Assembly: GCA_021401465.1 (NCBI GenBank)
Contig: JADDMT010000075.1
Span: forward strand, 89,772 to 153,771
DNA length: 64,000 bases
From: Teratosphaeria epicoccoides
Taxonomy: Eukaryota > Ascomycota > Dothideomycetes > Mycosphaerellales > Teratosphaeriaceae
Direction: 5' to 3'
Position numbers and translations under genes: made by a program. This document shows positions 47,452-57,120 of this stretch, in pieces. Position 1 is the first letter of the stretch. The number at the start of each line of letters is the position of its first letter. A model generated the notes under the pieces. That model was given only the letters and a program-made list of their open reading frames with translations. It was not told where the DNA came from and searched no databases.

Positions 47452-47646
47452 GGCGCGATCATCCGGTCACGAGAGGCATCGACTGAGCTCCGTTTAAGAG
47501 AGGCAAAAGTCGTGTGTTCGGGTCAGGATTTGGCGTAATGGGATGTGTAAAGTGCTTGCTTACTCACATGCAGCTGTCTGCTCTCCACGGCCACTTGGCA
47601 GACCATGTCTGCGGGTCTGAGGGTCCAGCAACTCCAGCCACACAAT

Positions 47647-47671
47647 CGGCTCGGCTCGGCTCGGCTCGGCT
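47647..47671. repeat. Pentanucleotide repeat (CGGCT)5
   Basis: Five perfect CGGCT units in the 418-bp region between the divergent starts of CKB1 (47451) and RIC1 (47870). They could be neutral or part of the shared promoter. Confidence 0.9.
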
Positions 47672-47869
47672 GACCACGGGTCACGAGCCACGACCAGCGT
47701 CCGAGCATCTTGAAAACACGTAGGAGGCAAGGGCAACCGCGGGACATGTACACGTTTCCGTCTTGAACGAAATCTGCCATCGTGTGACGCTCTGGCTTGG
47801 GTGTGCTGGATGCCGCGACGATGATTGCGCATCCATGTCGGCGCACGAAAGCAATTTGACATTATTGTC

Positions 47870-50800
47870 ATGTACTGGCCCATAGGTGCTCCCAAGGTTT
47901 ACGCGTTAAGCAAGCACGCGACTCCTGCCGCCAAGACCGGGACGAGTGACGATGGCGCCGACACTGGCGAGGCAGACCCGTCTTCGGCGGCAGCGAGGCG
48001 GCGCGGCGACGACTCCCCAAGCGAGCAAGGAGTGAGCGGTAGCGGGCCCGTAGAGCCAGGAGGGCAAGCAGGAGACGACGAGATTCTGGCTGCACGAATA
48101 TCTCGAGGCGGGAGTATCTTTGCAACCATCACTCGGTCCGCTTTGACAGTATGGCAGTCGAAACCGACAGTGGCGCTGGCCGCTGTTGTGCGGTCTGCGA
48201 CTTCGATGAAAGCGTATGGCCCAAGCACGGCCTTGCACATGCGGCCAGATGGCTTGATTATCGTTGTGCAAACCGAATTTGGGTATATGATCACATACAC
48301 GCTCTCGACCGATCCGCAAGCGCCGGTGTACCAGACGCAGATCTCCGCTTCGGCAAGGCACGCGAGAAAAGACAGTGTCGAGGGTTACAATCCATATCGA
48401 AGACTAGGTACCATCACCGGCAATGTTGTCCCAGGAGAGCAAGAGGGTATCAGAGAGCTCAACCTGCGTTTCCGTATGGTCATCAGGATTGATGCGGGCA
48501 TCAGAGGGGCAATAGCTCTCGACGACGAACTAGTGGTCACAACGCAAAGGCCAGCTGCTGTTCAATGTATTCGATGGTCTAGTGAGGCTGGTGCGTCGCA
48601 AACACAGACGGAGCTCTTGAGCAAGATGCTGTGGCTCAAGGATCGGTGCGCGGTTGTTCAGATGGTGCATGACAAGCCCATGAATCTGGCCTGCTGGCTG
48701 ACAGATGATGGCAGAGCATATGCAGTGCAAAGAAAGTCGGGTCAGCCTGGGCGTGTAGACGATCAGGCCGGCTTGTTTTACGGTTTCTGCTTTCGCGAAG
48801 CGACCGGTCCTGGTCCGGTGGCAGCCAAGTTAGCAATCAACGCTCGTTTCTCGCTAATCGCAGTGGGTTGCGACGACGGCAGCATTGAAGTATTCGTGGT
48901 CAAGGACTATACGGGCAACATTCCTCGTTCGCATCGTATTCCTGCACCGACTTCTACCACAGACCACGGCGGGCTCGAGCTCCTCTCGTACTCACCAGAT
49001 GGCTACTGCCTTTTTGCAGGGTACCAGAAGGGCTGGGCTCTGTGGACTGTCTACGGAAAATCCACTGCAAGCTCCTTTGGTGTGAACCGCAGCATTTCTG
49101 AAGCAAATGACGAGCAATGGTTGCACGGTGTTGTGGATGGCTTCTGGAGCGGCGCAGGTTGCGAGCTGATACTGCTGAGCAACCGCCGCGACAGGTTGTC
49201 GGTCCTCCAGATGGCCCGCAATGCCGCGACTGGCTGCATGCTGCCAGCTAATGTCTGTCGAGGTCTCCTTCATTCGAGCGACAGCATCATCACATACGCC
49301 GGCCATGGTATCTCCGATGTTACTGCGCTGCCAGCCGATGCCACGCTGTGGCGGAGCGTCCAAGTACCCAACCATTACCTCGTCAACCAGTGGCCAATCA
49401 AATCGGCTGCCATCTCACCCGATGGCAAGTATGTCGCGGTCGCTGGCAGGAGAGGTCTCGCTCACTACAGCATATCGAGTGGTCGCTGGAAGAGTTTTGA
49501 CGATCCCGAAGCCGAGCAAAGCTTTGCAGTTCGAGGAGGTATGTGCTGGCATCAGCACTTTCTGATTGCCTCTGTGGAGACAGGCGGTCGATATCAGATA
49601 CGCATCTACTCACGAGAGAAGGCGCTCGAACGCGTCATGTATACCGAGCAGCTGGAAGCGCCTGTCCTTCTGACCACAGCCACAGGCAGTGACTCGCTGC
49701 TGGTCTACACTTACGAGAATCTCCTTCTGCACTACATCATCGTGCCTCATGGAGGTTCATCCGTCCAGCTTGTGCAAGTCGGCCAGATCGGATTCCACGG
49801 CATCATCCGAGCACCCCCGCGCGTCCGTTCCATTAGCTGGATCCTGCCAGAGGATCAACTCGAGCATGGAGACCCATCACAGGACGTTGCGACAGCCTGT
49901 GTGATATTCTTGGTTGACGGTAAGCTCGTCTTACTACAGCCTTCGCAAAACGAGCACGGCGACTTGAAATACGGCATGCGCGTGATTGCTCACAACGTCG
50001 AACACTACATCCTCATGCGTGATCAGCCAGCAGCCTCAGCTGACTTGAAGGCACCCCTTGGCGCACAGCCTGCGGGCACGCCGAATGGATTTACGATCGG
50101 CGGTCCGCTCGGACACAGTCTTCGAGACTCGTTGTGGTATTTTGATGGCACTGCCTACCACGTGTGGTCAGATGTGCAAGATGTGCTTGCAAGTGCACCT
50201 GCAGAGCTTGGACGCGAACTGCCGCCAGTAGTGCGCATACCGATTGACTTCTGCCCGGCCTCTGCAATGGTGTCAAAGGGCATTGTGCATGGACTTGATG
50301 CTGATCTCGCCCAACGACGGGACATTGACTTTTCATTCTTTCGTCTTGCAACGCGCGCGCAGCTTTTCCTACCCCCGCTGCTTCGATACCATCTGTCAGA
50401 GTACAACTCGCCCGCAGCATTGCACCTGGCAAGCTCATACCAGCATCTGCCCTACTTCGCCCACGCTCTAGAGGTTTTGCTTCACGATGTCCTCGACAGC
50501 GAAGTCGACAATCCACCATCACCCGCGGAAACGGCCCTGTTGCCCACCGTCATCTCATTTCTTTCGTCGTTCCAAGCCTACCTGGACATCATTGTCAATT
50601 GCACGCGGAAGACCGAGTTGCGCAGCTGGAGGACGCTTTTCGCGTACTTGCCCCCAGTGCGCGAGCTTTTCGAGATGGCTCTGATGCAAGACAAGCTGAA
50701 GACTGCTTCCGGCTATTTGCTTGTGCTGCATACATTCGAGGCGGATTCATTCCAGGTCAAAGAGTTCGCGCGTCTGCTGAAGCAAGCTGCGGCGGAGCAA

Positions 50801-51064
50801 GCATGGGATCTGTGCGCGGAGGTGGCCAGGTTTCTGGTTGGCATCGACGCGAGTGGCAAGACGCTGGCAGCTGCTCTGAGTGAAGCCGGACTGCGCGGGA
50901 TGACAAATGGAAGCCTTAGCGATAGTCTGAGCGGTGGCATGGAAGAACGGAGTCCCTCGACCACTGACGAAGGCACACGGAGCTACGATCACGCACGAAA
51001 TCACGCCAACGGCACATCATCATCGATAGCGCGCGACTACTTTTCGTTGGGTAGTCATGGTTGA
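47870..51064 (+). CDS. RIC1: RIC1, subunit of the Ric1-Rgp1 exchange factor
   Basis: A single exon of 1064 codons from the ATG at 47870. The frame opens further upstream, but MYWPIGAPKVYAL is the conserved Ric1 start. The N-terminal half is a WD40-like propeller region (AARISRGGSIFATITRSALTV, SPDGYCLFAGYQKGWALWTVYGK). The C-terminal half is the helical RIC1 domain (AALHLASSYQHLPYFAHALEVLLHDV, LRSWRTLFAYLPPVRELFEMAL). Ric1 with Rgp1 forms a nucleotide-exchange factor for the Rab GTPase Ypt6/Rab6 at the Golgi. The last 60 residues are Ser/Thr-rich and variable. A Ser/Ala/Gly-rich insert near residues 20-75 is likely disordered. It is divergent from CKB1. Confidence 0.9.
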   Translation: MYWPIGAPKVYALSKHATPAAKTGTSDDGADTGEADPSSAAARRRGDDSPSEQGVSGSGPVEPGGQAGDDEILAARISRGGSIFATITRSALTVWQSKPTVALAAVVRSATSMKAYGPSTALHMRPDGLIIVVQTEFGYMITYTLSTDPQAPVYQTQISASARHARKDSVEGYNPYRRLGTITGNVVPGEQEGIRELNLRFRMVIRIDAGIRGAIALDDELVVTTQRPAAVQCIRWSSEAGASQTQTELLSKMLWLKDRCAVVQMVHDKPMNLACWLTDDGRAYAVQRKSGQPGRVDDQAGLFYGFCFREATGPGPVAAKLAINARFSLIAVGCDDGSIEVFVVKDYTGNIPRSHRIPAPTSTTDHGGLELLSYSPDGYCLFAGYQKGWALWTVYGKSTASSFGVNRSISEANDEQWLHGVVDGFWSGAGCELILLSNRRDRLSVLQMARNAATGCMLPANVCRGLLHSSDSIITYAGHGISDVTALPADATLWRSVQVPNHYLVNQWPIKSAAISPDGKYVAVAGRRGLAHYSISSGRWKSFDDPEAEQSFAVRGGMCWHQHFLIASVETGGRYQIRIYSREKALERVMYTEQLEAPVLLTTATGSDSLLVYTYENLLLHYIIVPHGGSSVQLVQVGQIGFHGIIRAPPRVRSISWILPEDQLEHGDPSQDVATACVIFLVDGKLVLLQPSQNEHGDLKYGMRVIAHNVEHYILMRDQPAASADLKAPLGAQPAGTPNGFTIGGPLGHSLRDSLWYFDGTAYHVWSDVQDVLASAPAELGRELPPVVRIPIDFCPASAMVSKGIVHGLDADLAQRRDIDFSFFRLATRAQLFLPPLLRYHLSEYNSPAALHLASSYQHLPYFAHALEVLLHDVLDSEVDNPPSPAETALLPTVISFLSSFQAYLDIIVNCTRKTELRSWRTLFAYLPPVRELFEMALMQDKLKTASGYLLVLHTFEADSFQVKEFARLLKQAAAEQAWDLCAEVARFLVGIDASGKTLAAALSEAGLRGMTNGSLSDSLSGGMEERSPSTTDEGTRSYDHARNHANGTSSSIARDYFSLGSHG

Positions 51065-52004
51065 AGGAAGACCTCCTTGCTGATATATTGGACAGCAGTA
51101 GCTTCCATGATCAAGTCGCAGCATACTATGCGACCCACCCATATGCAACGCGTCACCTTGAAAAACCGGTGACTCGTGGTCGAGTATCTTTGAATCAGTT
51201 GTTTGTGTTTGTTCAAGTCATGTCGTGTCGACCGAATCTGTACAGACAAGCACCCTCGCGACAATCCTTGAGTTGCCGATGCGCAATAGGTGAGACATTG
51301 CAGGTGAGCCAGCTTGAGCCCTGCAGAGAGGACGCTCAGTCTGCTTTGCAAACCTGCTACATCTGGACATCGCTGTACCTACTCTACTCCACTTGACCGC
51401 GCAGTGGCATGAAAATGCGAGGACGTCAGAGTGATCGACACCAGACCGTGGTGAAGTCTCCCGGAAACCACCACGACTTAAAGTGAGGAGCCCAAGGCGA
51501 TATGTCGGGTTGCAAATGAACCTTAGAGTCACATCCAGCGGCTCAATCCTTTCTCAAGAGGAGGCGAGGCTGTGAAGCATATCGCGTGGCTTCTGTTCCG
51601 TGCGAGATGACCAGCCGACACGAAAGAGGCTGTTTCACTGACAGCCAAAGTTCGTTCAACTCAGACCGAGATTGCTTTGCGCCAGTCGAAGACCTGCATA
51701 ATCTTGAGAATGCTCTGCCGTACCTCCTGGCAGATGTCGTCCCCGGAACACTACCGCGCGATCGACGCATAGCTTCCAAGAGCTTCCTCATACCCCGCGT
51801 CGTTGTTCATGAGGCCGAGGGAAACGAAGCACTTTACCCGCAAGCCCTCGCGGGTTCAGCAAAGAACGGCAGGAGTGGGCTCAGCCATGGCTTACAGTAT
51901 AATTAAGCTATCAGGGCGGCGTGGCTCGTTTCCCATTCCATCTTTCCCTCAAAATCCCAATCCCCCATCTCCCAGGACAGGGGAAAAGCAGGCGGACAGG
52001 CACC
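51065..52004. other. RIC1 downstream and ADH upstream region
   Basis: No gene is supported. A TATAAT element at 51898-51903 lies about 105 bp before the ADH ATG and, with the pyrimidine-rich CCCATTCCATC-like stretch that follows, resembles a fungal core promoter. An open frame at 51586-51906 has no known content. Confidence 0.4.
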
Positions 52005-53241
52005 ATGGCAGATTTAAAGGTTCCAAAGACGGGAAAGGCAGGCGTAGTAGTCAACGAAGGACCAGACTTCCACATCGAAATTCAAGATGTAGACGTGCCT
52101 GAGCCTAGTAGGTTCCTCCCCGCCCAAAGCCATCAATGTCCCATCACATGCATCTCACTGACTTCTCCGCACAAAGAGGACGATGAAGTCCTCCTCCGCC
52201 TCAACAAAACCGGCCTTTGCATGTCCGACGTGCACTTCATGCTCAACGACTGGGCCGTCCCGCCCATGTCGTACTTCAACACGCGGTGCGCGGGCCACGA
52301 AGGCGCCGGCGTCGTGGTCGCGGTGGGCAAGCACGTCACCGACTGGAAGATCGGCGACCGCGGCGGCGTCAAGCCGCTGTGGGACGTCTGCCACAACTGC
52401 GAGCACTGCTGGAACGGGAGGGAGAATTACTGCCAGAAGGGCGTGTACACGGGCCTGGCGGCCAACGGGACCTATCAGCAGTACATCACCAGTCCGGCCA
52501 AGTACACGAGTCGCATTCCGGACGGGGTGCCCGACGAGGTCGCCGGGCCGATCATGTGCAGCGCGAGCACGATGCATCGGGCGTTGGTGGACAGCGGATT
52601 GAAGCCGGGCAACTGGGTGGTGTTTCCCGGCGGGGGCGGGGGCGTGGGGATCCAGGGTGTGCAGTTGGCCAAGTGCGTCGTTTAACCCTTGCTCACCCTC
52701 GCTTTTCCTCCAGACCAGATGCAGTTTGCTAACCGGGGGGAACGTGGAAATCAGAGCCATGGGCATGCGTCCGATCGTCGTCGACTCCGGCGCCGCCAAG
52801 AGGGCGCTCGCGATGAAAATGGGCGCGGAGGCCTTCGTCGACTTCGCCGACCACACGGACACCGCGTCCGCGGTCCAAGAGACCGCCGACGGCATCGGCG
52901 CGCACGGCGTCCTCGTCACCGCGTACCAGTCCTACCCCGCGGCGTTCGGCTACCTCGGCGACCGCGTCGGCGGGAAAATCATGTGCATCGCTCTCCCGCC
53001 CGCGGGCACGGTGACCCTGGGCACGGACCCGAATCTGTTTATCTTCAAGAACATCAGCGTGATCGGGACGTTGGTGGGGACGATGCAGGATACGGCCGCG
53101 ACGCTGGATTATGCGCGGCGCGGGTTGTTGAGGAGCATTTGTGAGGTGAGGCCGTTGAGCCGCATGGCGGAGAGTGTGCAGCAGTTGAGACGGGGCGAGA
53201 TTGCGGGGAGGGTGGTGATAGACTTTAATCGGTTGGAATGA
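52005..53241 (+). CDS. Zinc-dependent alcohol dehydrogenase, 3 exons
   Basis: Exons 52005-52107, 52177-52672 and 52755-53241 (GT-AG introns of 69 and 82 bp) give 361 residues, normal for fungal medium-chain ADH. The catalytic zinc ligands are Cys49 (GLCMSD), His75 (GHEGAG) with neighbouring Glu76, and Cys162. The structural zinc is bound by Cys106, Cys109, Cys112 and Cys120 in CHNCEHCWNGRENYC. The Rossmann fold shows PGGGGGVGIQGVQLAKAMGM (rebuilt across intron 2) and ends in VVDSG, whose Asp favours NAD over NADP. The reaction is reversible oxidation of primary alcohols to aldehydes in the cytosol. Codons are strongly G/C-ending compared with the genes to the left, which suggests high expression. 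A TATAAT element lies about 105 bp upstream. Confidence 0.92.
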
Positions 53242-53643
53242 GAGATGGTCGGAGGGTAGAGGAGGGTGAGGGTTGGTTGTGAGAGGGGCTGCGGTCCTCA
53301 ACTCTATCTGTTGTGTCTTTGGAGGCTGGGACATTCTTGGAACAGAAGCGTGTTGGTCTTGCATGCCGGATGTCGAGGGGAGGGGAGGAGGGTCATGAGC
53401 TTCTTTGACCCATTCCTAGCTCACTGCTGTCCTATCTCGAACCTCGTGCTTGAGCAGGGTGTCTCGAACCCTTGGCGGAAGTAAGGTCTAAAGTAACGCG
53501 CTCCGTCCTGCTGTCGCTGCTCCAGTCTGCTCAGCCGCCGACTGATCGCTCTCTCTATACACATCCATCTCCATTCCCTACACAGAAACCCACCAAACCC
53601 ATATATATCCCACACGCCACACAACCCTGCTGCGTCCAACCAC
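53242..53643. other. Convergent 3' intergenic region
   Basis: About 400 bp between the convergent ADH and uS11m genes, with no further feature seen. Confidence 0.5.
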
Positions 53644-54471
53644 TCACCCCAACCGCCTCGGCTTCCTACTCCTCGGCCCTCCCAACTTCAACCTCGTCGC
53701 ATCCACGACGGCCGAAATCTTGCCCCTGATCAGCCTCCCCTCCGCACCCAGAATCGCCTTGGTGACCGCGTCTCTGCCCGCTCCAAACCCCCTGAGCACG
53801 ACCTCGAGCTTCTGCACGCCCCTCAGCATGCCCTTGTCCTGCATCTGCTTCAGCGTGAACGCCGCCAGCTGGTACGCCGCGTCGTAGCTGCCTCGCCCGG
53901 CCTTCCTGAAGCCGATGTTGCCGGTCGAGAGCGACAGGAGCACGTCGATCATCTTTTTCTGATCCGCGGCGGCGGAGGAGGAGGAGGAGGAGGGTGCCGT
54001 CGTGGCGGCAGGCTTCTGCGGTTGCACAAAGGTGATGTGCGTGTTGTGTTTCGTGGCCATGACGTGCAAGCGATGGGGTTTGGCGTCGCCGGCGAAGGCG
54101 TGGAGGTTGTGGGTGAAATCGCCGGAGAGCAGAGACTCGTAGTCGTCGGGGGGGGAACTATTGTCGTCCATGGCTTGGAGGAACGGGGAGGTGGAGTTGT
54201 TGAAGCCTTTGGAGATGTTCATGCGGCCGACGGTGCCGGAGAGCATGGAGAGGCCGGTCATGGCGCTGTCTCGGGCGGGTTGTGACTGTTGTTGGGTGGG
54301 TTGGGATGATGGGGAAGAGGGGTTCGCGAGGTCGGTGGGTTCGGGGAAGTGGGTGGGAAGGGTGGTGGTGAAGGCGCGGTGGAAGGTGGTGGTGGTTGTG
54401 GGAGAGAGGCGTTGGCGGCATGATTGGCAGATGAAGGAGCGGAAAGCTCGCGGTGTGGTGGAGGAGGCCAT
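53644..54471 (-). CDS. MRPS18: Mitochondrial small-subunit ribosomal protein uS11m
   Basis: A single exon of 275 codons from the ATG at 54471; the frame continues upstream but the next residues look like untranslated leader. The N-terminal 60 residues are Ser/Thr/Arg-rich with few acids, as in mitochondrial presequences. The uS11 domain starts near residue 130 (HNTHITFVQP), then STGNIGFRKAGRGSYDAAYQ, AAFTLKQMQDKGM, LEVVLRGFGAGRDAVTKAI and a basic tail GGPRSRKPRRLG. It matches the yeast Mrps18/bacterial S11 layout, with a Ser/Ala insert after the first strand. uS11 sits in the platform of the small ribosomal subunit. It shares a 180-bp intergenic region with TIM44. Confidence 0.85.
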   Translation of the reverse strand: MASSTTPRAFRSFICQSCRQRLSPTTTTTFHRAFTTTLPTHFPEPTDLANPSSPSSQPTQQQSQPARDSAMTGLSMLSGTVGRMNISKGFNNSTSPFLQAMDDNSSPPDDYESLLSGDFTHNLHAFAGDAKPHRLHVMATKHNTHITFVQPQKPAATTAPSSSSSSAAADQKKMIDVLLSLSTGNIGFRKAGRGSYDAAYQLAAFTLKQMQDKGMLRGVQKLEVVLRGFGAGRDAVTKAILGAEGRLIRGKISAVVDATRLKLGGPRSRKPRRLG

Positions 54472-54651
54472 TGTTGGGGGGTGTGCTGTGGATGTGTGGG
54501 GATGATGTATGTGTGAGTTTTCTTCGGGGGAGAGGTCGGGGAAGTCGGTTATATTATTTATTGTGGAGGGAGTTTGCGCCATCACCAAAACCCCCTCCCC
54601 CCCGCCTCTACACTTAATCTTTCGCTCTGTCCCGTGATCTCTGGCCATAGC
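54472..54651. promoter_or_regulatory. Short bidirectional promoter region, uS11m / TIM44
   Basis: Only 180 bp separate the divergent ATGs at 54471 and 54652. The interval contains an AT-rich TATATTATTTATT-like stretch near 54549-54561 and a C-rich run near 54590-54605. Because both products act in the mitochondrion, co-regulation from this element is likely but is inferred only from arrangement. Confidence 0.5.
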
Positions 54652-56424
54652 ATGAGTACATCTTCCCTCCGCGGCCTCTCAGCGCGAGCAGCGGGCCCAA
54701 TCCGCCCCCATCTTTCCACGCGCCCAACCGCTACAGCTCCATACGGCCGCACCGCCGCGTACAGACGAATAGCAGCAGCAGCAGCAGCAGACACACGCCG
54801 ATCCATCGAGGCGGCAAGAGCTTCACGGCGAGATGTTGCCTCGGTCCGATCACCGCCCTTTGCTCCGTCATCACGCTTTGTCCCGCAGACCATCGCACCC
54901 TCCGCCACTTCCGTCCGGCACGTGTCGTTTCGAGAACTGCGGGAAGAGCGCGCCAAACAGAGGGCGGGGGAGGCGCAGGGGGCGGAGACGGCACAAGTAG
55001 CGTCCGAGGCCGAGTCTGCAGCGTCGACATCGACATCGACGTCAGACGAGGCCGAGGCAGCCTTTGCCCAGGCGCGGAGGGAGGCGGAGCGACAGTGGGC
55101 AAAGGAGGAGGAGGAGGAGGAGGAGGAGAGACAGCGGCAACGGCAACGGCAACAGCAACAGCAGGAGCACCAGACAAACACGGAAGGCGCGGGCGCGGGC
55201 GAGGGCGAGCAGGCCAACCAAACGAAGAAGGAGCACCACACCGCTCCTCCTCCTCCTCCTCCTCCACACGGCAACAAGACGCCGTGGCAGGTCTTCACCG
55301 ACACGCTGCAGGCCGAGTTCAAGGCCAGCAAGGAGTGGGAGGAGAGCACCAAGCAATTGAGTGGCAGCATCAACGACTTCACCCAAAACCCGAATGTCCA
55401 GAAAGCGAGGAGTGCGTATTCCAAGGCAGCCGATGCGGCAAGCACCGCCACCGGAAAGGCCTTCGTGGGCACGGCCGGCGCCATCGGGCGAGGAGCGGCG
55501 TGGACCTGGCAGACGCCCGTCGTCAAAGGCATCCGCGCGGGCGCAGGGGCAGTCGGCGCGGGTGTCGAAAAGGTCACGCGACCGGTGCGCCAGACCGAGG
55601 CGTACAAGAGCGTCAAGGACACGATCGACGATGGCGCCTCGCAACGGTACGGCGGCTGGATGGAGAAGGAGGAGCGGAGGAAACGGAGAGAAGAGTACGA
55701 GCGCAAGATGGGACGCTCCCCCCGAGAAGTCTGGGCGGAAGATCCCAATGCCGGCACCAAAGTGACCGTCCACAAGGATGCCGCGTGGAAGGAGAGCTGG
55801 AGGCAGTTCAAGGACAACTCGCCCGTCATGCAGCGCCTGTTTGGTCTGGGATCGACGTACCGCGAGTCGGAAAACCCCCTCATCAGCACCGCACGATCCG
55901 TGAGCGACCGCATCGCCGGCTTCTTCGCCGAGAACGAGACGGCACGCGTCATCAAGAAGTTCCGCGACATGGACCCGAGCTTCCGCCTCGAGCCCTTCCT
56001 GAACGAGATGCGCTCCTACATCCTGCCCGAAGTCCTCGAAGCGTACGTCCAGGGCGACGTCGACACCCTCAAAGTCTGGCTGTCCGCCGCACAATTTCAA
56101 GTCTACGCGGCGCTCATGCAGCAATACACCACCGCCGGTCTCAAGTCGGATGGCAAGATCCTCGACATCCGTGGCGTCGACGTCCTGAGCGCCCGAATGC
56201 TGGATCCCGGGGAGATTCCGGTCTTTGTCATCATGTGCAGGACGCAAGAAGTGCACGTGTACAGAAATCAAAAGACGGGTGACTTGGCGGCGGGGATGGA
56301 GGACAAGGTCCAGCAGGTCACCTACGCCATTGGCGTCACAAGAGTCCCCGAGGATGTCGCCAATCCGGAGACGAGAGGCTGGAAACTCATCGAGTTGCAG
56401 AAGAGTGCGAGGGATTACTTGTAA
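54652..56424 (+). CDS. TIM44: TIM44, mitochondrial import motor subunit
   Basis: A single exon of 590 codons from the ATG at 54652. The first 65 residues are rich in Arg, Ala and Ser with almost no acids, a clear matrix presequence. A low-complexity region (about 105-210) contains poly-Glu, Gln/Arg and poly-Pro tracts encoded by trinucleotide repeats. The Tim44 region follows: TPWQVFTDTLQAEFKASKEW, repeated helices, YERKMGRSPREVWAEDPNAG. The C-terminal Tim44 domain spans about 395-590 (ARVIKKFRDMDPSFRLEPFL, VLEAYVQGDVDTLKVWLS, GWKLIELQKSARDYL). TIM44 anchors mtHsp70 to the TIM23 channel on the matrix side of the inner membrane and is essential for protein import. The repeat tracts are longer than usual for the family. 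Confidence 0.93.
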   Translation: MSTSSLRGLSARAAGPIRPHLSTRPTATAPYGRTAAYRRIAAAAAADTRRSIEAARASRRDVASVRSPPFAPSSRFVPQTIAPSATSVRHVSFRELREERAKQRAGEAQGAETAQVASEAESAASTSTSTSDEAEAAFAQARREAERQWAKEEEEEEEERQRQRQRQQQQQEHQTNTEGAGAGEGEQANQTKKEHHTAPPPPPPPHGNKTPWQVFTDTLQAEFKASKEWEESTKQLSGSINDFTQNPNVQKARSAYSKAADAASTATGKAFVGTAGAIGRGAAWTWQTPVVKGIRAGAGAVGAGVEKVTRPVRQTEAYKSVKDTIDDGASQRYGGWMEKEERRKRREEYERKMGRSPREVWAEDPNAGTKVTVHKDAAWKESWRQFKDNSPVMQRLFGLGSTYRESENPLISTARSVSDRIAGFFAENETARVIKKFRDMDPSFRLEPFLNEMRSYILPEVLEAYVQGDVDTLKVWLSAAQFQVYAALMQQYTTAGLKSDGKILDIRGVDVLSARMLDPGEIPVFVIMCRTQEVHVYRNQKTGDLAAGMEDKVQQVTYAIGVTRVPEDVANPETRGWKLIELQKSARDYL

Positions 56425-56935
56425 AGAGGCGCAACCAAGCAACACCCATTCGACTGCTCCCACTTCTCCGGGGGAAATCTCGTCGACGGTTTCCGAACAG
56501 CAGAGTCGCGGACCTGTATGATCAAACATGTGCATGGCGTTTTTTGGGGAGGGTGGTGGTGAGAGACAGAAGAAAAGGATCAAAAGAGTCTGCGAGCATA
56601 GCGCGCTTCCTGCCATTCGGACCACTGTTGGTTTCCCCTCCTTCCTTCCTAAACCCGTGGATCGTTGCACAGCCAGCAGTCGATCGAGAAACCCCATTTC
56701 CCTTCACAAATGGAAATGGGGAGTTTTCAAAGGATCCTCTCAAAAAAAGTGAAAGTGAGGACACAGGCGATTGCTCCCGCTTGCTTCAGGAAGGAAGGGA
56801 GGGAGGGAGTGGGGAGGCTTCTCTTGGTGAGGTTGACGAGTCAGGGCTCGCGATAACCATCTACCTGCCTACCTGTCTACCTAAATAGATGACTCGGCTC
56901 GACTCCACTCTTGTATTAGTAGGATGATGTCTTCA

Positions 56936-56960
56936 TGTCCTGTCCTGTCCTGTCCTGTCC
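56936..56960. repeat. Pentanucleotide repeat (TGTCC)5
   Basis: Five perfect TGTCC units in non-coding DNA downstream of TIM44. Confidence 0.9.
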
Positions 56961-57028
56961 TGTGCCTTCCGACCCGTACGGACGCTTGCACTCGCCACCG
57001 TCGCTTCCACGGTACTCCGTACATCCTC

Positions 57029-57120
57029 ACAACTTCTACCAAAATGAAATGGATTCGATAACAACTTCCACCAAGAACAATGGATTTGATGACAAATCCC
57101 ACCAAAACAAATGGACTTGG
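57029..57120. repeat. Imperfect 29-32-bp tandem repeat, three copies
   Basis: Three units start at 57029, 57061 and 57092. Each follows the pattern ACAACTTCYACCAA, then A/C-rich sequence, then ATGGATTYGAT. They differ at several positions, so the duplication is not recent. Confidence 0.65.

Noticed and set aside
55042..56697. 551-codon minus-strand ORF opposite TIM44
   Set aside because: High GC content suppresses stops; the plus strand encodes TIM44 with clear motifs.
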